Of a DNA stretch of 64,000 nucleotides, positions 12,094-21,031 are shown one piece after another; the stretch's first letter is position 1; each line of letters starts with the position of its first letter. Made by a program: the position numbers and the translations under genes. Below the pieces are notes generated by a model that made no database searches, had not been told where the DNA came from, and worked only from the letters and a program-made list of their open reading frames with translations. Source of the stretch: Anthracocystis setariae (Eukaryota > Basidiomycota > Ustilaginomycetes > Ustilaginales > Ustilaginaceae); the NCBI GenBank assembly GCA_928724745.1, contig CAKMXJ010000008.1, forward strand, positions 744,001 through 808,000, read 5' to 3'.

Positions 12094-12221
12094 ATCTTCG
12101 ATATGCGTCGAGACTGTGAAATTGCTGGAGTGTTACATGATGATAGAATGCAGACGAGACGAAGAGTGCGGGAGGGTATGGTGTGTGTGAAGGAGGAGGC
12201 TGGGAGAGAGAGAGAGAGAGG

Positions 12222-13295
12222 TTAGGCCGAGCTCTCGACGGGAGCAGCAGGTGCAGATGCTGGGGGAGTGGAGCCGGCGGGGGTACCGTTTTGGGAGTTC
12301 TTCTTGGTTCGCTTTCTCCTTGGTTTCGAAGTAGTGCCTTCTGACTTGTTCTCGGAGGTGACTTGGTCGTGTGTTGATGGCTTTGCTTCAGCAGTGGTGG
12401 CGGCAGGAGCAGAAACATCTCTGCTGGAATTTCCACGTCTGCGCTTCCTCTTGTTGCCCGTTTCACTTTTGTTCGCCGCGGTTGCTTCGCGATTTGGCAG
12501 GTTTCCAGCTTCCGTTCGTGCTTTGGCGGCTGCCCTTTGCTTTTGCTTTTTGATTTCTTGCTCTCGCTTGAGTTTGTCCTCCATCGAAAGACGAGGGTTC
12601 TTGGGCTTGCGCACCGAGAGCGGGTTCGGCGCCTTCCTCTTCCTCCTCCTCGCCGACGCATCTGTCGCATTCGCCTCTGCCTCTGCTTGCTTCTCGCCGT
12701 CACCTTCTGACTTGTCAGCGTCACCACCAACGATATCGACTTCGACTTTGGGCTGGTTCTTCAACAATCCTACCTCGCTTGCAGGCAAGCTGAGTTTGAT
12801 TTCCTCCTTCTCCTCGATCTTGGTCTTGGTCAACGGCGACATGGGCTCCAACACCATGACGGCTTGCGAGAAATGCATCATGGGCACTCCCGGTACTGCC
12901 AGCCTCAGATCCCTTCTGAGCTCGCCATTTTCGCTGGCAACGATGTAACGATGTTTGTTCTCTTTGCCCACGCACTGCTTGATGCATTCCAGCGGCGAAA
13001 TAGCTTCGCGATGGTTGCACATCCTTCGCTCCCATTCTTTGGCCATGTTGACGGTGGATTGATGCTCCTTTCCGAGCGCATAAAGCGCTTGCATGCAGCA
13101 TTGAGTGATGAGGGGCTTGACCTTCTTCGATTGAAGCACATTAGAGAACTGATTGAGCGGATCAGAGATCTTGTACCGTGTGAGCGCCAGAGAGAAGGTG
13201 TCGTCGAGCAGAAGTTGGTAGGGTTCACGGAAACCAAACTGCAGAGAGTACTGGTGGAGCATCTTGCGGTAGATCTTGGCTCGTCGTTGACGCAT
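12222..13295 (-). CDS. UTP23: rRNA-processing protein UTP23 (PIN-like domain)
   Basis: A 357-residue protein with the conserved N terminus of UTP23: MRQRRAKIYRKMLHQYS followed by FGFREPYQLLLDD, then a PIN-like fold to about residue 170 with the CCMQALY segment and the TNKHRYIVAS-type strand. Family members belong to the small-subunit processome, bind the 18S rRNA/snR30 region and act in early pre-rRNA cleavage in the nucleolus. The C-terminal 180 residues are low complexity and strongly basic, with several KRKR clusters consistent with a nucleolar tail. The start is the first ATG and agrees with the family N terminus. A long poly(T) tract lies about 150 bp upstream of the start. Confidence 0.92.
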   Translation of the reverse strand: MRQRRAKIYRKMLHQYSLQFGFREPYQLLLDDTFSLALTRYKISDPLNQFSNVLQSKKVKPLITQCCMQALYALGKEHQSTVNMAKEWERRMCNHREAISPLECIKQCVGKENKHRYIVASENGELRRDLRLAVPGVPMMHFSQAVMVLEPMSPLTKTKIEEKEEIKLSLPASEVGLLKNQPKVEVDIVGGDADKSEGDGEKQAEAEANATDASARRRKRKAPNPLSVRKPKNPRLSMEDKLKREQEIKKQKQRAAAKARTEAGNLPNREATAANKSETGNKRKRRRGNSSRDVSAPAATTAEAKPSTHDQVTSENKSEGTTSKPRRKRTKKNSQNGTPAGSTPPASAPAAPVESSA

Positions 13296-13441
13296 TTTGA
13301 GCTATGCTAGGCGCTGGTTTGCGCAAGTGACCAAAGAGGGAAATGGGTGGTTTGTGGCGTGTGAATGGAGGTCAAGCGAGGAGGTCAGCGAGGAGGATAG
13401 CGAACAAGGGTCCTTTCTTATTTTCGCTAAACTTTTTCCCT

Positions 13442-13480
<39 letters not shown>

Positions 13481-14097
13481 GATTCGTAGCGGTGGAGGTG
13501 CAGCTGTCGAATGCCGAATTCTTCCAAAAATTTTGGTGAAAAGGAGTGCGAGCAACACTTTTCGAATTCATTAATTTGTGAGCATTTCAAATCTCACAAA
13601 CGTCACCTTTTTGGTCTCAATTGAGGTCCCACCAAACGTGCTTTCGGCATGAACCTAAAACATCTCGCCATCAGTGCTAAGCAAACCCACTCTCTGGTTG
13701 TCTGATGCAAGAGGATGAAATGACGAAATGTGGGTCTGGAAAATGCACTTTAAAGCTAAAAAAGGGACGCCTTACCGCGGAAGCTGTCGTTGCGCTGTAG
13801 TTGTGGGTACAGTAATCGGATGGATGGCGATCGAAAGAGGGTACATCTGCAAGACGGTGATAGAGGGTGGTGGGAGTATGTGACCGGTACAGTAGCTTGT
13901 TTCTGCAACTCAGAGTCACTGACCACCTTTCTGCACAACCGTGCCGAGGGCAAGAGATGCGATTCACCACCGGTGCCGCTGCTTCGGCAATGTGGGAGCA
14001 CATTGCAGTGGCGAGCTCGTCATGCCAGCCTTTTGCCATTGCAAGTCTGAGTGTTTCCGTCAAACTTACCACGCTTCACTCATGAAGTCAGTATTTC
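13296..14097. other. Divergent intergenic region
   Basis: This 800-bp region carries the upstream sequences of UTP23 (minus) and the membrane-protein gene (plus). Apart from the poly(T) tract and two GTACAGTA motifs (near 13807 and 13887), I see no structure or gene. Confidence 0.45.
13446..13480. repeat. Poly(T) homopolymer, about 33 bp
   Basis: A run of roughly 33 T residues sits about 150 bp upstream of the UTP23 start codon (poly(A) on its coding strand). Tracts of this kind commonly exclude nucleosomes in fungal promoters, so it may be part of the UTP23 promoter; that role is inference. Confidence 0.75.
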
Positions 14098-16122
14098 ATG
14101 CCGTTGTTTCCCACCGTCATGGCTCTCAGGTACCTCGCCTCGGCTACTCTCCGACTCGGTGGGAAGCATCCCTCGGGGCTTCCGAACCCGGTTGCGGTGC
14201 TTTGGCGCATGGTATCGAATCACGAGACTGGACTTAGTCGTTCGTCAACACCTATCATTCCATCTTTTACCACTACCACCACATCCATCAAGATCATCAC
14301 CCTCGGCTCCACTTCCTTCGATCCACCCCCTCCCACATATCTTGACCAAGCTTGGATTTCCTCAGCCATGCCACCCAGCCTCTACCCTAGAGCTTCCGAG
14401 GTAGACGGCGGAGAAAGCACTTTTGAAGTGACGCGTGTCGATGCCAAAGATCCACGCCTCTCTTTCGCGCCTGACCCATCACCCTTCTCTGACTCTCCAT
14501 CGCCATGGGTAGTCATCAACTCCACGTTGGCTTACCAAGGTACCGCGGTCGTGACGACCAAACAGACTGCACGCCTTGGCATTTCCTTTCCAGGGGATTC
14601 GCTCTCGATTGCCCTGCTCTACAAGACGGATGGAGTCAACGCCAAGGTGACCATCGAAGACGGCTCTATGTATTCGCTCCAAGTTTCTCCGGCGGAAGCC
14701 ACTTCGACGGCACCGACGGCAGATAGGCAGGCTCTGCAGAGGAAAATCTTCCACCTCACTGGACTTTCTTGTTCAAACCATACCGCCACGTTGGCTCTCA
14801 ACGACCACCTCAATCCAACAGTGAGGGAGCAGCATCTCTACTTTGACTGGTTTAGTTTCGCCACGCCCAGTGGTCGCACCGATTGCCTCTTGAAAGCCGC
14901 TGCAAATGCCTCAACTCCCACGATCCCTTCCGTCCCAGCTAGCAGGTTCACCTCGACTCCCAGCGCAGGGCAGCCTGCTACCCAAAACCACACGTCCGAG
15001 TATGCCGGAATTAGCGTAGGTGCTGCGATTGCAGGCTTCATCTTGGCGATGATCGCCGTCGTTGTGTATCGAAATTCTCGACGTTCTCGTCGTCAGTCCA
15101 ATGCTTCCATCAAAGGTCCGGTTGCCACCTTCCGTCCGCGTCGCGCACAGTCTAGCAGCGACACACTTTCGATGCCACTCACCATGTCTCAGCGATCCAC
15201 AACCTCGATCCTCCGACCAGAGTATGGCTACAATCCGGGCAGAGGGGTGCAGCTTGCGCACGATAGCTCGTTTGGCAGCTCGGACCGTCGATCGGAACAC
15301 ATGCAGGGTCTCGTCGATAGTCCTTCGGCCAATCCGGTAACTCCTCTCTTGCCACGCACTCCGGAAAGGAGCCCATTCCGCATGGAAGACGCCAGCTTCA
15401 GCATCGGTCAGACGCTGGTGGATCTCGAACACGGCGAAAGGCAGTCGGAGCCCGCGCAAATTCTCCCATCCACCCCTCCCCTACGCATCTTCCCTTCGTA
15501 CAACTCTCCCTCGGTTGCAGGCAGTGTTCGCGTGCCGCGGGAGGACCTTGCTCCCAAGTCAGCACTGGTCGTCAAGAAGCCTGCACCGACCACAAACGTT
15601 CGCAGACCCATCACCGCTTCGGCGGTCGATCGTCTCAGGGCGGAAGCACGACAGCTGGATGTACATCGACCACTCTCACCCTTCTCGCAAGCGCGTCCCG
15701 TGACTTCAGCGGGAACGCCGTCGAACTTTTACGCCACCTCGTCGCTGAACCAACCCCCGCTGTCCAAATGCAACTCGAACAGGTCGAACGAGACACAGTG
15801 GTCGAAAGCGTCGGCGGACTCTTCAGTCGTTGGCGTTGTAACATTCGGCAATTCACAGTGGTCAAAGAGTATGCTCGACATCCCCACCACCACCACCACA
15901 ACACCTGTGCCTGAGACGGGAAGGGAGGCGGAGAAGGGAGATCACGTCAAGACTACCGATAGCGAGGCGGAAATGTGGGTGTCCAAGAGAGATACGAGAA
16001 GGAGAGCGTATAGTAGTGGAGGTTTGATGCCTCCACGAAGACCACCGAAAAGTCCACACAGACCTTCGACCGGTCTAGAATCGACGCAGAGAAGAATGCG
16101 CTTCGAACCATTAACCACTTGA
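14098..16122 (+). CDS. Single-pass membrane protein with beta-sandwich-type ectodomain, unknown function
   Basis: Open frame of 674 codons. The first 90 codons read like 5' UTR (Thr/Ser/Pro-rich, no domain), and the ATG at 14368 (584 residues, MPPSLYPRASEVDGG) is an equally good or better start. Downstream lies an ectodomain of about 180 residues with the pattern VDAKDPRL...W...YQGT...FPGDSLSIALLY...VTIEDG...HLYFDWFSF. This resembles a carbohydrate-binding-like beta-sandwich common in basidiomycete membrane proteins. One transmembrane helix follows (YAGISVGAAIAGFILAMIAVVVY, split by no charged residue), with Arg/Lys just after it. A disordered Ser/Pro-rich cytoplasmic tail of about 340 residues completes the protein. 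This architecture suggests a surface or cell-wall sensor, but I cannot assign a function. The 3' end faces the next gene 98 bp away. Confidence 0.75.
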   Translation: MPLFPTVMALRYLASATLRLGGKHPSGLPNPVAVLWRMVSNHETGLSRSSTPIIPSFTTTTTSIKIITLGSTSFDPPPPTYLDQAWISSAMPPSLYPRASEVDGGESTFEVTRVDAKDPRLSFAPDPSPFSDSPSPWVVINSTLAYQGTAVVTTKQTARLGISFPGDSLSIALLYKTDGVNAKVTIEDGSMYSLQVSPAEATSTAPTADRQALQRKIFHLTGLSCSNHTATLALNDHLNPTVREQHLYFDWFSFATPSGRTDCLLKAAANASTPTIPSVPASRFTSTPSAGQPATQNHTSEYAGISVGAAIAGFILAMIAVVVYRNSRRSRRQSNASIKGPVATFRPRRAQSSSDTLSMPLTMSQRSTTSILRPEYGYNPGRGVQLAHDSSFGSSDRRSEHMQGLVDSPSANPVTPLLPRTPERSPFRMEDASFSIGQTLVDLEHGERQSEPAQILPSTPPLRIFPSYNSPSVAGSVRVPREDLAPKSALVVKKPAPTTNVRRPITASAVDRLRAEARQLDVHRPLSPFSQARPVTSAGTPSNFYATSSLNQPPLSKCNSNRSNETQWSKASADSSVVGVVTFGNSQWSKSMLDIPTTTTTTPVPETGREAEKGDHVKTTDSEAEMWVSKRDTRRRAYSSGGLMPPRRPPKSPHRPSTGLESTQRRMRFEPLTT

Positions 16123-16220
16123 TACCACACACGTTTGTTGAATCAAAACGCATAATCCATCGCTCGTTATTGATTGTAATACACTCGTTTTTCTTGTATT
16201 TCGATCTAATCTGTATGTGG

Positions 16221-17897
16221 CTACTGAGCGAAGTCGCCGCCAAATTCGAGGGCCACGCGATCGCCCAGCTGGACATCCTCTATCTGATGCCACATCCGTC
16301 CGGCTCTCAGGATGCGTAGTGGGTCGATCATGCTCGTCCTTTTATACAGCCTGATGCGGGCTGTACACCTGTAGCTATGGTGACAGTAGGCGGGCGTCCA
16401 ACCACCCTTGCATGGACCTGGGATTTGAGTTGCGAAGCTCGACTCATCACCATGCACCTCGATACGAGCCCATCTTGAGAGGTCCCAAACATCGAGTTGG
16501 AAACGTTTCTGTCGAAAGTGCCTTTGCATCCTCATCCCTGGTCCTCTGAGCACCTCTGTTCCGGATTGAGGCGCTACAGCGAAGGGCGGAGTGAAGTTCC
16601 AGTCGTACTGGCCTACTTTGACACCGACGAGAAATGCGCTTAGTCCCAAAATCGAGCCTCCTGCCAACGAAAGTCGGATTGCGCTCGGGTCGTCGAGCGC
16701 CGAGGCGCCATGACACCACATCCAACCCGAAGGAAATGCTTGTCCCCAATTCTTCTCCACATGAAGTAGACCGCGACCGGCGGCTACGCCGTGGCTGATT
16801 TGTGTCGACACTTTGAGCTCGCCATCGCCAAGGTGCGTGTGTTCCAGTGAAAAGATCGACGGTGCCGAGGTGGAGTGTACGTACCAGTGGATGGGTAGTA
16901 GCGCTCCGAGGTGCTGCAAGAGTCGCTCGGGACCAAGCGAGCCAATGGGGAGCCATGGTGACGATGATTTCGCCTGCGTCCATGGCTTGTGCTCGGTGGA
17001 ACGGATGCGAACGCGTGTACCAACTTTGGACCAAGTCGTGCGACTCGGCGAGGGATTGGGCAGCGTGATGTCGACGTTTAGATTTCCATCGGCCGCGACC
17101 GAGAAGAAGCCCAAAGTATCGAGCCCCGCCTCTGCTGTGGAAGGAAGGTCGATCCGAAACGGCTGGACCGAGTCGGTTGCGGAACGAGCCCCGAGTTGAA
17201 GCTGCCACGACGGTATGTAGTGGATGATCTCAAAGCTCTCGCCTTTCACCTTTGCTTTTTCTTTTCCTTTGCTATTGGCATCACGTTTGGCTCGGCCCGA
17301 CTGCGAGTGTAGCGATCGGTAGATTTCATCTTCTTCTCCATGAACGATCCAGCGCAAGTAGATGCAGATTCTCTGGTCGATCGGTGCGCTTTGCAATTCG
17401 CACACGACCAGGATCAAGTCGCCAGGCGTGCTGTTCGGAAGCTCTCCTTTACCTTGGAAAAACGACGAGGGCTGCTCGACATACGATTCCGGCGAGTCAA
17501 ACACGGGATCTCGATCGGTGAGCATGATCAATTCCGAGTCTATACTCAGATTGCCGGTACGGAACTGCCTCGAGCTTCGCCTGGAGGTCGGGGTAGGACT
17601 GGGTGGATCCGAAGAGCTGGACGAAGAAGCATTGCGTCGGTGTCTAAGTGATGATGCCGAGTATGAGGGCTTTTGCTGGGCGAGACGAGGTATGTGCGAA
17701 GGTGAGCTCCTTGGCTTGTTTGCGGCTATAATTGCGTTTGAAGATTGTGCATGGTTGGTTGAAGCCTGTTTGGATTGGGAGCGACGTGAATGTGATTGGA
17801 GTCGGAGGAAGAAGCCTTCGAAGTCGGATCCTGCTTTATGCGTTGGAGGGAAAGGATCGTGTGCTAGGGGAAGCAGCTTGGCCAGAATTGATGCCAT
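16221..17897 (-). CDS. Tocopherol-cyclase-like protein
   Basis: A 558-residue protein starting at MASILAKLLPLA; upstream in-frame ATGs to 18137 lie in AT-rich, UTR-like sequence. The N-terminal 120 residues are Ser-rich and disordered. The C-terminal half follows the pattern of plant tocopherol cyclase (VTE1): a LLPIHWYVHSTSAPSIFSLEH block, then HVEKNWGQAFPSGWMW (the EKNWG..FP..W.W family signature), a SLAGGS strand, a YDWNFTPPF block, a Cys/His-containing TPAYCHHSYRCTARIRLY strand, and a closing ALEFGGDFA strand. In plants and cyanobacteria the enzyme closes the chromanol ring of vitamin E. Fungi are not known as tocopherol makers, so the substrate here is unknown and the fold may serve another lipid or prenylquinol. 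The gene is divergent to the GH5 gene with 357 bp between start codons. Confidence 0.7.
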   Translation of the reverse strand: MASILAKLLPLAHDPFPPTHKAGSDFEGFFLRLQSHSRRSQSKQASTNHAQSSNAIIAANKPRSSPSHIPRLAQQKPSYSASSLRHRRNASSSSSSDPPSPTPTSRRSSRQFRTGNLSIDSELIMLTDRDPVFDSPESYVEQPSSFFQGKGELPNSTPGDLILVVCELQSAPIDQRICIYLRWIVHGEEDEIYRSLHSQSGRAKRDANSKGKEKAKVKGESFEIIHYIPSWQLQLGARSATDSVQPFRIDLPSTAEAGLDTLGFFSVAADGNLNVDITLPNPSPSRTTWSKVGTRVRIRSTEHKPWTQAKSSSPWLPIGSLGPERLLQHLGALLPIHWYVHSTSAPSIFSLEHTHLGDGELKVSTQISHGVAAGRGLLHVEKNWGQAFPSGWMWCHGASALDDPSAIRLSLAGGSILGLSAFLVGVKVGQYDWNFTPPFAVAPQSGTEVLRGPGMRMQRHFRQKRFQLDVWDLSRWARIEVHGDESSFATQIPGPCKGGWTPAYCHHSYRCTARIRLYKRTSMIDPLRILRAGRMWHQIEDVQLGDRVALEFGGDFAQ

Positions 17898-18254
17898 GTT
17901 GGGCTGTATAGTATGGTCAAGAGGAGGAGCGAAAAGCCCAATAATAATCACAAATGCACCGTTTGGTAAAATGTGGAGGTTCTGCAGTTGTGCAGCGAAG
18001 CGTCGTTTTTGCCGCCCAAATCGGCGAATTTGGAAGAAACACATTTTGGTCCAACATTTATTATTATTATTATTATTTGCTTTGGCTGGCTTGTGCTCAC
18101 ACCACCTTGTCAATTCCATCCCTTCCATCCCTTCCATTCCTACCCAACTTGTTACTTTCTTCTAAAAGACACTTCTGGGTTTGTCGTTTGACTCCTGTAC
18201 ATTTGCTTCTAGTCGATCCTCTTGCTGATTCGACAAGGCGGCTCTGACGACGCA
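17898..18254. promoter_or_regulatory. Shared divergent upstream region
   Basis: 357 bp between the start codons of the cyclase-like gene (minus) and the GH5 gene (plus). It contains an ATT trinucleotide run (near 18057-18078) and two TCCCTTCCAT repeats near 18118-18137. No defined binding site is recognised; a bidirectional promoter is inferred from layout only. Confidence 0.4.
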
Positions 18255-20747
18255 ATGGCCGACCAGCCCTACGCCGCGACCGACTTGTCCGCAGAGGCTC
18301 TTGGACCCTCCGGCATCCGCATCAGGAATGGCCGATTCGTCGACAGCTTCAATAGATCCATCCATCTTCACGGAGTCAATGTGGCTGGCTCAAGCAAGCT
18401 CCCAACCCAACCCAACGGCCTCTCTCATCTCCACGACGGATTCTACGAAACGCATCGCACCGTATCGTTTGTTGGGCGACCTTTCCCTCTTTCGGAAGCG
18501 CCACTCCATTTCTCACGTCTCAGAGCATGGGGTCTCCCTCTGATACGACTCTTGGTCACCTGGGAGAGCATATCTCATAGCGGCCCAGACAAGCACCATA
18601 TCGATTTAGAGTACATAGACTATCTGGAAAAGCTCTTGAAGTTGATGGCCGAGTACGGGCTCAAGTGCTTTATCTGTGCCCATCAGGATGTCTGGTCCAG
18701 GTTCAGTGGCGGGTCAGGTGCACCAGCATGGACCTTTGAAGCCGCAGGGATGAACATCAAAGCATTCAGCGAGACCGGCGCCGCGTACGTGCACTGCGTC
18801 GACGAAAAGAATAAACGCGATGCATCATCTTCCTCCTCCTCCTCTTCGACGGCAAAGAAGGAGGAAAGTGGCGCTTTCCTGTGGCCATCCGGATACCAAA
18901 AGCTGGCAGCGTCAACCATGGCGACTCTGTTCTGGGCAGGAGACGCCCTCGCGCCAAACCTGACGCTCGACCAGGACGGCGAAAAAGTGGGCATACAAAC
19001 TTTTCTTCAAAACAGCTACATCGAGGCTTTCGGAGCGCTTGCCGATCGACTCGCCCCCTTAGACGCATATCTGGGCTTCGAGCCCATCAACGAGCCGCAC
19101 CGCGGACTGATCAATCTGCACGACTTTCACAAGTGGAACTATGACACCGATCTACACATCGGCCAGTATCCGTCCTTGATCCAGTCGCTCGCTTTGGGCA
19201 GTGGCTACAAGCAAGACGTCAAATACTATGTCAAGACTTGGCCCATGCCGACGCGCGTATCTCACACGTCCACCATCGATCCCAACGGCAAGTCATGCTG
19301 GACACGCTCCCAAGGTTGCATCTGGCGCCAACACGGCGTGTGGGAATGGAACGAGTCGAAATCGTGCGCCGTCGTGCTCCAGTATGACTACTTTGAAAAA
19401 GACCATCGGCCAGGACACCAAGGGAAGCGCATCGAGTGGTATCGCGATTGCTTTGCGCCCTTCCTCAAACGGTTCGCCGATCGCGTCACCCAGACCACCA
19501 AAGCGAAAGGCAAGCTCACTTTCGTCGAGCCCATTCCCAACGAGTTCTGTCCCCCCTGGATCCCTGCCAAACTGATCGAAGATGCCTCGCTCGCACGCCA
19601 ATACAGTGACGCAGCATACGCGCAAAAGTACGCCACCAAGACGCTCATAGACACTCCTCGACCCGGTGGGGAGGCCGGGTTTGTTTTCGCCCCACACTTT
19701 TACGACCTCAACGTGCTGTTTGGCAAGCACTACCACCGCATGAGTGTCAACGTGCAGGGTCTGTCGAGGGGAATGTTCCTTCCCAAGGCATTGTACTTTG
19801 GCGCTGCCGGGCTGACCAAAAACTACCTGGTCCAATTGGGACGCATCAAGGAGCTTGCATATGCCTCTCTCGGTATGGTGCCGATCATCATTGGCGAAAT
19901 CGGCTTGCCTTTTGACATCAACAGCCGTCATGCGTACAGGACGGGCGACTACACCAAGCAGCATGAACTCATGGGCGCCTTGATCGCAGCTATGGAGAAG
20001 CTCGACTTGGGTTTCACCTTGTGGAACTACAATCCGGATAATCGCGTCGAGTATGGCGATGGCTGGAACTACGAGGATTTCTCCTTCACCAATGGCGACC
20101 ACCAGCATGAGGGTGAGGGGGGCGGTACACCTGGATTGAAGCCGGACTTTCGAAATGCCGCACACGAGCACGATGAGCTGTACAAGGGCGGACGCTGTCT
20201 CGATGTCATCATCCGTCCGTATGCGGTCAAGGTCGCCGGCGTGCAGGTTTACACGAGCTTCGATCCAGACACGCTCTTCTACGAGGTGCATTGGAAGAAT
20301 GTCGCCTCGAGCCCGGATGAGAAGCGAGACGACAAGGAGGTCACCACGGAGATCTTCGTTCCAGCGTATCACTACAAGCAGAAAAAGATCGGTATTACTA
20401 CGACGGATGGAGAGACGAGCCTCAACGCTGAATTGCAAACGCTGTATGTTAAGCACAGGGATACCAGGCCGGGTGTGGTGCATAAGCTCAAGATCGAGTT
20501 GGCGGATCCGCAGTACAGGAGGAGGCAGAGGTTGAGGGATTATAGAAGGTTGGTGGAGCCACAAGGGGTGATAGGGAGGTTGGGGAGATGGGTGCCAGAG
20601 ACGGTGGTGCTGCGGTGGGAGAGCGCTAGTACGGGGCAGGTCGTGAGCATTTTCATTGTGGGTTTGGTGGCAATGGTTGGGGTTTGGGTGGTCGATTCGT
20701 ACATGAAACGGTTTATGACCGAGGGCACCGGGGAGATAGAGCTTTGA
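18255..20747 (+). CDS. GH5 glycosidase, steryl-glucosidase / glucocerebrosidase-like (EGCrP type)
   Basis: An 830-residue protein starting at the first in-frame ATG. It has the GH5 plan of fungal endoglycoceramidase-related proteins: an N-terminal strand IRNGRFVDSFNRSIHLHGVNVAG, the acid/base glutamate in GFEPINEPH (near residue 280), and the nucleophile glutamate in IIIGEIGLPFD (near 555), with the WNYNPDN strand after it. A C-terminal beta domain follows. The last 45 residues hold a hydrophobic helix (VVSIFIVGLVAMVGVWVV) that would anchor the enzyme to a membrane. Characterised relatives in Cryptococcus hydrolyse ergosteryl-beta-glucoside or glucosylceramide inside the cell; which of these applies here is not decided by the sequence. 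A Ser run (about residues 195-205) is a lineage-specific insertion. Confidence 0.85.
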   Translation: MADQPYAATDLSAEALGPSGIRIRNGRFVDSFNRSIHLHGVNVAGSSKLPTQPNGLSHLHDGFYETHRTVSFVGRPFPLSEAPLHFSRLRAWGLPLIRLLVTWESISHSGPDKHHIDLEYIDYLEKLLKLMAEYGLKCFICAHQDVWSRFSGGSGAPAWTFEAAGMNIKAFSETGAAYVHCVDEKNKRDASSSSSSSSTAKKEESGAFLWPSGYQKLAASTMATLFWAGDALAPNLTLDQDGEKVGIQTFLQNSYIEAFGALADRLAPLDAYLGFEPINEPHRGLINLHDFHKWNYDTDLHIGQYPSLIQSLALGSGYKQDVKYYVKTWPMPTRVSHTSTIDPNGKSCWTRSQGCIWRQHGVWEWNESKSCAVVLQYDYFEKDHRPGHQGKRIEWYRDCFAPFLKRFADRVTQTTKAKGKLTFVEPIPNEFCPPWIPAKLIEDASLARQYSDAAYAQKYATKTLIDTPRPGGEAGFVFAPHFYDLNVLFGKHYHRMSVNVQGLSRGMFLPKALYFGAAGLTKNYLVQLGRIKELAYASLGMVPIIIGEIGLPFDINSRHAYRTGDYTKQHELMGALIAAMEKLDLGFTLWNYNPDNRVEYGDGWNYEDFSFTNGDHQHEGEGGGTPGLKPDFRNAAHEHDELYKGGRCLDVIIRPYAVKVAGVQVYTSFDPDTLFYEVHWKNVASSPDEKRDDKEVTTEIFVPAYHYKQKKIGITTTDGETSLNAELQTLYVKHRDTRPGVVHKLKIELADPQYRRRQRLRDYRRLVEPQGVIGRLGRWVPETVVLRWESASTGQVVSIFIVGLVAMVGVWVVDSYMKRFMTEGTGEIEL

Positions 20748-21031
20748 GTTGCGAATAGTCGATCGGAGCAAACGATACTATCGTAATCAAGCATAGATCT
20801 AACGAGTCCGATAGCGTCTGCATGTTGTATGGGTGAGGTTCGAGGAGGAGGTGCTTGAGGATTTGCAAAGAATTAAGGCTGTGAATTGTCGGAATTCAAC
20901 ATTCTCCATTTTGATGCGCGTCCGCACGGTTCACAACCACCCGTTCAGGGTCCTTGTCCCAATCCTGTGCTGTACAGTACTATCAAGCTTCTTCCTGGAC
21001 GACCACCATCGCCAAGGCTCGTTTCACAAAG

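Noticed and set aside
14130..14240. Possible tRNA (B-box-like sequence near 14210)
   Set aside because: The B-box-like string has an extra base, and no acceptor or anticodon stem could be paired.
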